Assembly: GCA_036381615.1 (NCBI GenBank)
Contig: DASVCL010000027.1
Span: 62,001-126,000 of the forward strand
DNA from: CALANV01 sp036381615
GTDB taxonomy: Bacteria; Pseudomonadota; Alphaproteobacteria; CACIAM-22H2
Direction of reading: 5' to 3'
Length of the DNA stretch: 64,000 nucleotides
In this document: positions 9,465-16,741 of the stretch, piece by piece
Layout: each line of letters starts with the position of its first letter
How positions within the stretch are numbered: the first letter of the stretch is position 1
Notes under the pieces: generated by a model
Seen by the model: only the letters and a program-made list of their open reading frames with translations
Told to the model about the DNA's origin: nothing
Databases searched by the model: none
Program-made: the position numbers and the translations under genes

Positions 9465-10271
9465 TCACTCCGCCGCGCTCGCGCGCCGCCGCGCGTACTG
9501 GATAAGACAGTCGTCGGGCAGCATTTCGATCGGCGTGAAATCGCGGTTGGCGATCCAGGTCGGCCGCTTGAACCGCCGGATCGCATTGTCGCAACGATTG
9601 AGCGAAAGATACAGGATCCACCGCGACCACGGCGTCAGATTGGAACCCGACGCATGCACGATGTTGCCATGGAACAGGAGCACGGAGCCCGGCGGCCCCT
9701 TCGGCGCGACGATGCCGCCCTCGTTGACGAGCCTGGTGATCGTGTCGTTGTCGATCGTCCATAGCGGGTAGCTCGTCGTCGTCGTGTCGTGCCCTGCCTC
9801 GAGCCGGCCCTTGCGGTGGCTCCGCGGGATGAACATCAGCGGGCCGTTGAACTCGTTCGCCTCGGCGAGAAACAGCGCGATGTTCATCGCCTTGGGCGCG
9901 GGCATGTCGTCGTCGTTGTACCAGGTCGCGTAATCCTGATGCCACTGCCACACGGCGCCGTCGAAAGCGGCCTTGGCGTTGATCTTGAACTGGTGCATGT
10001 AGAGCTTGTCGGAGCCGAGAAGCTGCATCGCGGGCTCGACCAGGCGCGGATGACGGGCGAGGAGGCCGAAGACCTCGTTCCACGTCTGCACGTAGAACGC
10101 CGTGCGCGGCGCCTCGGACCCCTTCTCGCGGATCACCTCTTCCCGTTTCTGGGCGAAGATCCGGGGCACCTCGGCATTGAGGATATCCATTTCCTCGGGC
10201 GTGAAGACGTTGGGCAGGAACAGGTATCCCAACTCCTCGAACTCGCGGATCTGCTGGTCGCTCAGCTTCAT
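9465..10271 (-). CDS. Phytanoyl-CoA dioxygenase (PhyH) family protein
   Basis: Fe(II)/2-oxoglutarate-dependent dioxygenase of 268 residues. The metal-binding HxD is in WQWHQDYATWYNDDDMP, the distal His in LLFHGNIVHASGSN, and the 2-oxoglutarate Arg in the following SRWILYLSLN. The start MKLSDQQIREFEELGYLF at 10271 has a strong SD (GGGAGGAA, 7 bp away) and overlaps the GntR gene stop by 4 bp. The substrate is unknown; relatives hydroxylate small acids, acyl-CoAs and ectoine. Confidence 0.9.
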   Translation of the reverse strand: MKLSDQQIREFEELGYLFLPNVFTPEEMDILNAEVPRIFAQKREEVIREKGSEAPRTAFYVQTWNEVFGLLARHPRLVEPAMQLLGSDKLYMHQFKINAKAAFDGAVWQWHQDYATWYNDDDMPAPKAMNIALFLAEANEFNGPLMFIPRSHRKGRLEAGHDTTTTSYPLWTIDNDTITRLVNEGGIVAPKGPPGSVLLFHGNIVHASGSNLTPWSRWILYLSLNRCDNAIRRFKRPTWIANRDFTPIEMLPDDCLIQYARRRASAAE

Positions 10272-10978
10272 CGTGCATTCCTCCCGTTCTGCGCGGATTC
10301 GCAAAGGTCTTGGTTCGACGCGTGTTCGGTTGCGAGCGCGCCGGTGAGCTTGCGCGCCGACGTCTCGGCATGCTCGCGCGCCAGGCGCTCGGCGCGGTCG
10401 GGAGCGCCGTCCGCCACGGCCGCGAGTATGGCCGCGTGCTCGTCCCAGATGTCGTCGCGCGCGCGGTCCCGCTGCAGGTAGCCGCCCATGACGCGACGTA
10501 TGTGCAGCCAGTGAAGCGCCGCCGTTTCGGCGATCAGCGGATTGCCCGACAGCTCGTAGAGAAACTGGTGGAAGCGGATATCGGCCTCGACCATCTGCGC
10601 GACCGAGCCGGAGCGCACCGCGGCGCGCCCGGCCTCGATTAGGGCGGGACCGTGCCGGCGCGCCTCGTCCGGACGCCGCGCCGCGGCCGCGCGGCTTGCG
10701 AGCGCATCGAGCGCGGCGCGCACCTCGTAGAGCTGCGCGACGAAGACCGGATCGAGCGGCGCCACGACGACGCCGCGGCGGCCGGCCTCGCGTACGAAAC
10801 CCTGCTTCTTCAGGAGAACGAGCGCCTGAAGCACCGGCTGCCTCGACACGTCGAGACGGGCGGCGAGCTGCTCCTGCGTGAGCCGGGCGCCGGGCGGCAG
10901 TTCGCCACTGCAGATCGCGTCGCGGATCGCCGCATAGACGCGCTCCACCAGCGAGGGATGGAGGGACAGGCGTTCCAT
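10268..10978 (-). CDS. GntR family transcriptional regulator (FCD type)
   Basis: A 236-residue regulator. The N-terminal winged helix carries LVERVYAAIRDAICSGELPPG and the recognition region QEQLAARLDVSRQPVLQAL. The C-terminal FCD ligand domain has LYEVRAALDALASRAAA, DIRFHQFLYELSGNP and the metal-type His in DEHAAIL. It is the first gene of a four-gene operon (4-bp overlap with PhyH). A palindrome sits directly against the start codon and covers the -10 element, which strongly suggests autorepression relieved by the pathway's substrate. Confidence 0.92.
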   Translation of the reverse strand: MERLSLHPSLVERVYAAIRDAICSGELPPGARLTQEQLAARLDVSRQPVLQALVLLKKQGFVREAGRRGVVVAPLDPVFVAQLYEVRAALDALASRAAAARRPDEARRHGPALIEAGRAAVRSGSVAQMVEADIRFHQFLYELSGNPLIAETAALHWLHIRRVMGGYLQRDRARDDIWDEHAAILAAVADGAPDRAERLAREHAETSARKLTGALATEHASNQDLCESAQNGRNAR

Positions 10979-10979
10979 C

Positions 10980-11018
10980 GTTTGTATACAGAATACAAAC
11001 GAAACGACCTTCGGGCAA
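10980..11018 (-). promoter_or_regulatory. GntR operon promoter with palindromic operator
   Basis: Arms GTTTGTAT (10980-10987) and ATACAAAC (10993-11000) are exact inverse repeats around ACAGA. On the minus strand TTGCCC (11018-11013), a 17-bp spacer and TATTCT (10995-10990) form a promoter whose -10 lies inside the palindrome. The expected start point is only a few bases from the ATG at 10978, leaving no room for an SD, so the message looks leaderless or nearly so. Confidence 0.72.
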
Positions 11019-11120
11019 TCAGCCTCCCGTCGGGGGTGCCGGGCGGGCCGCAGACGGGCCTTTGTAAAGGCTGGCGTTGCGTGCCACGCTGGTGCAACCG
11101 GTCAAGCATGGAGGGAAGGC

Positions 11121-11327
11121 ATGAACGAGGACGTGTTCAACATCGAGTTGCGCAAGTTCCTGAAGCTCGTCGGCGTGACGTCGCAGCGCGAGATCGAGAA
11201 CGCCGTGCACGCCGCCGTGAAAGCCGGCCGGCTGAAGGGCGACGAAAAGCTGAAGGCGCGGGTCGTGCTGACCCTGGAGGGCACCGACCTGCACCATACC
11301 GTCGACGGCGAGATCGCCCTCGTCTGA
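11121..11327 (+). CDS. DUF6494 family small protein
   Basis: A 68-residue protein beginning MNEDVFNIELRKFLKLVGVT, then SQREIENAVHAAVKAGRL and a short beta region ending GEIALV. This matches the small conserved DUF6494 family from memory. A strong SD, GGAGGGAAG, lies 3-9 bp before the ATG. It stands alone, divergent from the GntR operon. The function is unknown. Confidence 0.78.
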   Translation: MNEDVFNIELRKFLKLVGVTSQREIENAVHAAVKAGRLKGDEKLKARVVLTLEGTDLHHTVDGEIALV

Positions 11328-11343
11328 GCCGGCGCGCGGCCGC

Positions 11344-11841
11344 TCACCCGCGTCGACGCAAGCCCATCGCGATCGTGTCGCGAACGATCGCCACGATCTC
11401 GCGCGCGACGCAGAGGCCCCACAGCGCCGGCCGCATCTGCGACCGCTCGTCCGGCACGCGCGCCGCCGCGGCCCGAACGCCGGCCAGCCGCAGCAGCCAC
11501 ACGCAGCGCGGCAGGTGAAAGCGGTCGGAGCAGACGAGCACCGGGGTGAGATCGCCTCGCGCGCGCAGTATCGCGGCGCAGAGATAGGCAGAGGCGCGGG
11601 TATTCGCCGCCTTGTCTTCGACGATGATGCGCTCGCGCGGTATGCCGGCCTCTTCCAGCAGACGCAGCATTACGGTGGCCTCGGTGCGGTACGCGCGCGG
11701 CTGACCGCCGGTGACGAGGAAGACGGCGTCCGGAATGCCGCGCGCTGCCTCGAGCGCGGCGGCGACGCGACGACGCAGGGCCGGCCCCGGCGAACCGTCG
11801 GGCCGCAGCTTCGCCCCGAAGATCACGAAACAGGCCGGCAT
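11344..11841 (-). CDS. YdcF family protein (DUF218)
   Basis: A 165-residue DUF218 domain protein. Features are the N-terminal strand CFVIFGAKLRPDGSPGPAL, the conserved VTGGQPRAYRTEATVM, EDKAANTRASA and VLVCSDRFHLPRCVWLL. It lacks the membrane segments of ElyC-like members. Family members are tied to envelope processes or nucleotide binding, but none of that is demonstrable here. It is convergent with the DUF6494 gene, whose stop is 16 bp away. Confidence 0.82.
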   Translation of the reverse strand: MPACFVIFGAKLRPDGSPGPALRRRVAAALEAARGIPDAVFLVTGGQPRAYRTEATVMLRLLEEAGIPRERIIVEDKAANTRASAYLCAAILRARGDLTPVLVCSDRFHLPRCVWLLRLAGVRAAAARVPDERSQMRPALWGLCVAREIVAIVRDTIAMGLRRRG

Positions 11842-11986
11842 CGATCGTCAGCCCCGCAGCCCGGCCGCCTCGGCCGATCGGACAGCGGCCCCGTCCATCG
11901 CACCCGCCCTGCAACATCGGGCCGGCTGTCGCGTTCTTGTCGCTGGGATCGGATGAAACGAGCAGATCCGCAGAGAGGAAACAGCA

Positions 11987-12175
11987 ATGCGCAAACGGAT
12001 CGAATGCGGCTCGATCGTGCCCGGGTGCAACTACGTCGTGCGCGGCGACTCCGAGGAAGACGTGATGATGAAGGCGGCTGAACACGCGCGTGCCGTCCAC
12101 GGCGTCGAGCACATGTCGGACGAACTGCGCGCCAAGGTGCGGAGCGCGATCCGGGACGAAGAAACCGTGAGCTGA
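11987..12175 (+). CDS. DUF1059 domain-containing protein
   Basis: A 62-residue protein with the DUF1059 pattern: MRKRIECGSIVPGCNYVVRG (Cys7 and Cys14), then acidic EEDVMMKAAEHARAVHG and the C-terminal DELRAKVRSAIRDEE. The SD GAGAGGAAACAG precedes the ATG. It is a monocistronic small gene. Its role is unknown; the two cysteines and His residues might bind metal. Confidence 0.85.
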   Translation: MRKRIECGSIVPGCNYVVRGDSEEDVMMKAAEHARAVHGVEHMSDELRAKVRSAIRDEETVS

Positions 12176-12331
12176 CGGCAAGGGCAGACAAGCCGATACG
12201 CCGTCTCCTTACCTGCATGCCACGCACGCGCCCTCTCCCGCCGGCGGGAAGCGGCCGCGCGCGGCATGCATCCTCCCTTTTCCCTCGGGGCGAGCGGCGT
12301 GCCGCGACTTCTGCGCCCGGCACATCGACCA

Positions 12332-13000
12332 TCAGGTCGATCGCTTCTCCACCATCCGCCGCAGCTTCCTGACGGCGCTGGCCGGCGTGGTGATGACCTT
12401 GCGGCCTTCGACCGGCGCGATCGCGCGCGCCGCGCGGGCCATCGAGAATTGCGCCAGCACGAGCGCATCGACGGGCGGAAGCTGGGCGGCGGCTTCGGCG
12501 ATCAGCCGGTCGTGCTCGTCGCCGCGGCCGGCCTTGAGCGCGTCCAGCGCCCCGGCAACGACGCGGGTGATGATCGTCGGCACGATGCCGCGGTCCTTGG
12601 CCATCGCCTCGAGCTCCGCCGTCATCGAAGGGATGGTCGGCCCGAAGGTCGCGAGAAGTGCGATGCGCGGGCCCGCCGCTAGCGCTTCCTCGAGGGCGGC
12701 TTCGTTCGGCTTCAGCACCGGAATCGACAGCGCCTTCTTGCACGCATCGATCGCCGTGCCGAAGGCCGAACAGGTGAACAGGATACCCTCGGCGCCCGTG
12801 CCTGCCGCATAGTGCGACAGATCGAGAAAACGCTGGGTGATCGCCGGCGTGACCGACCCGGCGGCGGCGACATCGGGCGCCAGCGAGTCGTCCATGAGAT
12901 TGAAGCGCGCCGCGTCGGGCCACAGATCGGCGAAGGCCTTGTTCGCCGGCTCGGGCGATTCGGGCAGGGCGTGGATGAGGGCAATGCGGGGTCCGCTCAT
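12332..13000 (-). CDS. Aspartate/glutamate racemase family protein
   Basis: A 222-residue racemase-fold protein. The first catalytic Cys region is present (GILFTCSAFGTAIDACKKAL). The second half, where true racemases have a Cys-Thr-His block, reads VDALVLAQFSMARAARA with no cysteine. Single-Cys members include arylmalonate decarboxylases, and maleate isomerase relatives keep both. Racemase activity is therefore doubtful. Its start overlaps the glycerophosphodiesterase stop by 4 bp. Confidence 0.82.
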   Translation of the reverse strand: MSGPRIALIHALPESPEPANKAFADLWPDAARFNLMDDSLAPDVAAAGSVTPAITQRFLDLSHYAAGTGAEGILFTCSAFGTAIDACKKALSIPVLKPNEAALEEALAAGPRIALLATFGPTIPSMTAELEAMAKDRGIVPTIITRVVAGALDALKAGRGDEHDRLIAEAAAQLPPVDALVLAQFSMARAARAIAPVEGRKVITTPASAVRKLRRMVEKRST

Positions 13001-13980
13001 GGTTCAACCGGTGTTGCTGGAGGAAGTGGCATGTTTCGCTCGGCCATCACCGCGCGCAGGCGATCGGGATAGTCGGTGATGATTCCGTCGACGCCGTTGT
13101 CGATCAGGCGCCGCATCTCGGCCGGCTCGTTGACGGTCCAGGTCACGACCGCCAGGCCGAGTGCCTTGGCCGTCGCCAGCGCCTCGGGCGTGAGATCGCG
13201 ATAGAACGGCGACCAGACGCGACAGCCGGCCGCGTCGACCGCGCGCGGGACCAAACCGGCATAGTCGTCGACATCGAGCCCGGCAAGCCAGGGACTGGCG
13301 CCGCTCTTTCCCCGCTGGACATTATCGTTCTCGCCGCGCTCGAGCGTCAGGCAAACGGTGGAAATTTCGGGCGCCAGCCGCTGCACGGCCCTGAGCGTGC
13401 GCCAATCGAACGACTGAACGGTGCTGCGTGCCGCGATCCCCTCCCGGCGCAGCGCCGCGACGAGCGTCGACGCGAAGACCTCCGGATCGACGGTCTCGTC
13501 CGGTGCGAGGGGCGAGATCTTCGTCTCGACATTGAATCGAACCTGCGCATTGTTGGCCCTGCGCACGAGCGCGGCAAGCTCGCCCAAGGTCGGAATCCGC
13601 ACGCCCGAAAGCTGCTTCTGCTGCGGCCATTGCCCGGCATAGCGCGAACCCGGACGCAGCGTGCCGACGTCGTAGTCCCGAAGTTCCGTGAGCGCGAGCG
13701 TGCGCAGCGCCGGTCCCGGCGCCTCGACATAGACGCCGCGGCGCCGCGCGATGTTGGGATTGAGGCGCCGGTCATGCGCGATGACCACCGCCCCGTCCCT
13801 GGTAATGCCGACGTCGAACTCGAGCGTCGTCACGCCGATCGACAGCGCGGTCGCGAAGGCCGGCAGCGTGTTCTCCGGCATCAGGCCCCGCGCACCGCGA
13901 TGGCCCTGCGCGTCGAATGCCGCGACGGGTTGTGCCGCCACCGCCAGCAGGAGGCCGCCGGCCATCGCCAGCGACCGCAT
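12997..13980 (-). CDS. Glycerophosphodiester phosphodiesterase (exported)
   Basis: GDPD-family enzyme releasing glycerol-3-phosphate from glycerophosphodiesters. From ATG 13980 it is 327 residues. A signal peptide (MRSLAMAGGLLLAVAAQPVA) leads directly into the TIM-barrel motif FDAQGHRGARGLMPENTLPAF. The metal block TLEFDVGITRDGAVVIAHD and the C-terminal GIITDYPDRLRAVM follow. The frame is open to 14097, but that extension would bury the signal peptide. It is coupled to the racemase-like gene downstream. Confidence 0.9.
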   Translation of the reverse strand: MRSLAMAGGLLLAVAAQPVAAFDAQGHRGARGLMPENTLPAFATALSIGVTTLEFDVGITRDGAVVIAHDRRLNPNIARRRGVYVEAPGPALRTLALTELRDYDVGTLRPGSRYAGQWPQQKQLSGVRIPTLGELAALVRRANNAQVRFNVETKISPLAPDETVDPEVFASTLVAALRREGIAARSTVQSFDWRTLRAVQRLAPEISTVCLTLERGENDNVQRGKSGASPWLAGLDVDDYAGLVPRAVDAAGCRVWSPFYRDLTPEALATAKALGLAVVTWTVNEPAEMRRLIDNGVDGIITDYPDRLRAVMAERNMPLPPATPVEP

Positions 13981-14368
13981 GGCGGCACGCGCTGCCGACG
14001 GGCCGTTCGCCCCGATGCGGCACGTCCGCGCATCACGCCGCCTGCGGCCGGCCGCTTTCGGGCTGTCGAGGCTTCTCAGGTCGCTCCGGCTGATCATCGG
14101 GCCACGCCATCATCCGCTCGAGCCGATCAAACACCTCTATCCACGCGCTTCTTCGACGCCCCTTGCGCCGCGTCGCGGAGGTCCGCAACCGAGCGGCGCA
14201 CTGCGAAGCGGAATCCGCGCCCGGCGATGATCGGCAGCCGTCCCGCACCGCGCAAGCGAAAGCTGCACCCGCCCGCTCACGACCGGATGAGTAGCGCATG
14301 GCGCGCGATTGCCGTCCGTCACGGCAGTGAAAGTGAAAATGCAAACCTTCGGCGACGTCCGCGCCACG
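13981..14368. other. Gene-free stretch upstream of the glycerophosphodiesterase
   Basis: Between the exported phosphodiesterase start and the promoter at 14369 I find no ORF with recognisable protein character and no clear RNA. It should hold the phosphodiesterase promoter on the minus strand, but no convincing -35/-10 pair was found. Confidence 0.5.
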
Positions 14369-14397
14369 TTGAACTTGCCAGGGCACGACCATATAGT
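14369..14397 (+). promoter_or_regulatory. Strong sigma70-type promoter upstream of the Rnk-like pair
   Basis: TTGAAC (14369-14374), a 17-bp spacer and TATAGT (14392-14397). This is among the best consensus promoters in the window. It points towards the Rnk-like genes, with a leader of about 280 nt. A 33-codon ORF (14407-14508) starts just after the expected start point and could be a leader peptide or chance. Confidence 0.65.
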
Positions 14398-14690
14398 AAG
14401 GACGCCATGTCTCGGACCTCGATCCTTTCTGGACGTCCCGGCCTCCGGCGCTGGATTGTCCAGGGAGCTGGTTGCGTCAAACCGACGTTTGCCCCGCCGT
14501 GCGGCTGACGCGGTTCGCGGTCGTGCGCCGCATCCGGGGCCAAACTTAATCCCACCAATTCATCCATCTGCGTTTCGGCGGTCCTGCCCCGCGTGACGGC
14601 GATTGCCGCCGCGTGCGGCCGGAACAAGGCCGGCCCGTTTCGATCCGGCTCCGCCTTGCCGCGAAGCAAGAGGTCAGGATGAGGTTTGCC

Positions 14691-15350
14691 ATGATCGATT
14701 CAGCCGATACGAACGTTCGCATGCGGAACGACGCACGGCCGGCCGGCGAGCGCGCCATGACATCGGCGTCCGATCTGCCGCCGCTGCTGATCACCTGCCA
14801 CGACCACGATCGGCTGCGTTCGCTGATCGACCGGTCGCGCGATTGCGTCGACGAGTCCATCCTGCGCTTTCTCGCCGACAAACTCGACCGCGCCATCATA
14901 TGCCGCCCGGGTGTGATTCCCGCCGACGTGGTCACGATGAACTCGCGGGTCTTCTTCCGTCGTCACGTGACCCATCCGGTCGAAGCCGGCACGCTCGTCT
15001 ATGACGAGGCGCATTGGGCCGTCGGTGCCGCGATTCCGGTCCTGTCGCCGCTCGGCGCGGCCCTGCTCGGGCTTCGGGTGGGAAGCGCAACGACGTACAC
15101 GGCCCGGGACGGCGCGCGCTGGATCGCGACCGTCGAACGCGTCGCCTATCAGCCCGAAGCGGAAGGCCGTTTCCTGCGGGCGCCGTACCGTTACTGGCCG
15201 CGCCCGAGCGCAACCGGCGACCAGGAAAAACGGCCGGACCCCGACGACGGCGGCGACGAGCGGCGGGTCATCCCGCTGCGTCCAAGGCCGACGCCCAGAC
15301 CGAACCCGCCGGACGGCGACGACGACCCCGGCCCGAACAGGGCCGCCTGA
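14691..15350 (+). CDS. Rnk/GreA C-terminal-like regulator, long form
   Basis: A protein of about 219 residues whose middle matches the Rnk family (nucleoside diphosphate kinase regulator, a GreA/GreB-like C-terminal domain that can contact RNA polymerase). Key blocks are PPLLITCHDHDRLRSLID, IPADVVTMNSRVFFRR and AIPVLSPLGAALLGLRVGS. Unlike its neighbour it has a proline/aspartate-rich tail (about 50 residues, RPRPTPRPNPPDGDDDPG). ATG 14691 has GAGG 6 bp upstream; ATG 14679 also has an SD (AGAGG) and would add four residues. The following gene is a paralogue. Confidence 0.78.
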   Translation: MIDSADTNVRMRNDARPAGERAMTSASDLPPLLITCHDHDRLRSLIDRSRDCVDESILRFLADKLDRAIICRPGVIPADVVTMNSRVFFRRHVTHPVEAGTLVYDEAHWAVGAAIPVLSPLGAALLGLRVGSATTYTARDGARWIATVERVAYQPEAEGRFLRAPYRYWPRPSATGDQEKRPDPDDGGDERRVIPLRPRPTPRPNPPDGDDDPGPNRAA

Positions 15351-15399
15351 CCCGTGGTCACGACCCGCTTTCTCTCAATCCCCAACGAGGCGAAGAAAC

Positions 15400-15813
15400 A
15401 TGACGACCGAAAACCTTCCCGCGATCCGGATCAGCAGGCGCGACTTCGCCCGGCTCGATCACCTGCTGGCGACCTGCGGCGGCGGGAAGCTGTCCAAGGG
15501 GGCCGATCTGCTGTTGCGAGAACTCTCGCGGGCGACGGTCATGGACAATGCCGAAATCCCATCCGACACCGTGACCATGCACACGCAGGTCCTGTTCCGG
15601 GACGAAGCGAGCCGACGCGAACGCACCGTCACGCTCGTCTATCCGTCCGAGCGCAGCTCGGGCGAGGACACGTTGTCGGTTCTGACGCCGCTCGGCGCGG
15701 CGCTGATCGGCCTGTCGGAAGGACAGACGATCGAGTTCGAGGGCCTCGACGGCGATATCAGGCGCATCACCGTCCTGAAGGTCTTTCACCGGCCAGACGA
15801 AGAGCGCGGCTGA
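15400..15813 (+). CDS. Regulator of nucleoside diphosphate kinase (Rnk-like)
   Basis: A 137-residue Rnk-family protein of ordinary length. It has IRISRRDFARLDHLLATC, IPSDTVTMHTQVLFRDE, TVTLVYPSE, LSVLTPLGAALIGLSEGQ and the C-terminal GDIRRITVLKVFHRP. The SD GAGG is 9 bp before the ATG. It follows its longer paralogue by 49 bp, and the two align through the same IPxDxVTM and LSPLGAAL blocks, so this is a tandem duplication. It converges on sdhB, whose stop is 55 bp away. Confidence 0.86.
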   Translation: MTTENLPAIRISRRDFARLDHLLATCGGGKLSKGADLLLRELSRATVMDNAEIPSDTVTMHTQVLFRDEASRRERTVTLVYPSERSSGEDTLSVLTPLGAALIGLSEGQTIEFEGLDGDIRRITVLKVFHRPDEERG

Positions 15814-15868
15814 CCGCCGGCCGGCTGCCGTCGGCGGCGCGACCGGGGACCCCGTCGCCGTTCCAGGG

Positions 15869-16645
15869 TCAGCGCCGCGCGACCATCAGCTTCTTGATTT
15901 CGCCGATCGCCTTGGCCGGGTTGAGGCCCTTCGGGCACGTCCGCGTGCAGTTCATGATGGTGTGGCAGCGATACAGGCGGAACGGGTCTTCGAGCGCGTC
16001 CAACCGCTCGCCCGTCGCCTCGTCGCGGCTGTCGGCGATCCACCGATATGCCTGCAGCAGCACGGCCGGCCCGAGATAGCGATCCCCGTTCCACCAATAG
16101 CTGGGGCAGCTCGTCGAGCAGCAGAAGCACAGGATGCATTCCCACAACCCGTCGAGCCGCGCGCGGTCCTCCGGCGTCTGCAGGCGCTCGCGGTCGGGCG
16201 GCGGCGTCTCGGTCTTCAGCCACGGCTCGATCATCCGGTACTGCGCGAACGCCTCGTTCAAATCCGGCACGAGGTCCTTGATCACCTGCATATGCGGCAA
16301 CGGGTAAATCCGCACGTCGCCCTCGCAGTCCTCGATGGCCTTGGTGCAGGCCAGCGTGTTCGTGCCCTGGATGTTCATGGCGCACGAACCGCACACGCCC
16401 TCGCGGCAGGAGCGCCGGAAGGTCAGCGTCGAGTCGACCTCGTTCTTGATCTTGATCAGCGCGTCCAGGACCATCGGCCCGCACGCATCGAGATCGATCT
16501 GATAGGTGTCGATGCGCGGGTTCGCGCCCGTCTCCGGGTCCCAGCGATAGACCTTGAAGTTCTTGACGCGCGTGGCGCCCTTGGGCGCCGGCCAAGTCTT
16601 GCCCTCGGTGACCTTCGAGTTGGCGGGAAGTGCGAATTCGGCCAT
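15869..16645 (-). CDS. sdhB: Succinate dehydrogenase iron-sulfur subunit
   Basis: Complex II Fe-S subunit, 258 residues. The N-terminal ferredoxin domain binds 2Fe-2S through CREGVCGSCAMNIQGTNTLAC. The C-terminal domain carries the 4Fe-4S and 3Fe-4S ligands in CILCFCCSTSCPSYWW and CHTIMNCTRTCPKGLNP. It is the last gene of sdhCDAB, 96 bp after sdhA. Confidence 0.97.
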   Translation of the reverse strand: MAEFALPANSKVTEGKTWPAPKGATRVKNFKVYRWDPETGANPRIDTYQIDLDACGPMVLDALIKIKNEVDSTLTFRRSCREGVCGSCAMNIQGTNTLACTKAIEDCEGDVRIYPLPHMQVIKDLVPDLNEAFAQYRMIEPWLKTETPPPDRERLQTPEDRARLDGLWECILCFCCSTSCPSYWWNGDRYLGPAVLLQAYRWIADSRDEATGERLDALEDPFRLYRCHTIMNCTRTCPKGLNPAKAIGEIKKLMVARR

Positions 16646-16741
16646 CTGATGATGCTCTCAGCGTTCAGCAACCAGCTGTCAGCACGGTCGTGATGCCGCC
16701 CGGGCGGTCAGGCTGACGGCTGGCCGCCGACGGTTGAAACC

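Noticed and set aside
14407..14508. 33-codon ORF after the 14369 promoter
   Set aside because: It has only a weak AAGGA-like SD and no clear protein character; mentioned as a possible leader, not listed as a gene.
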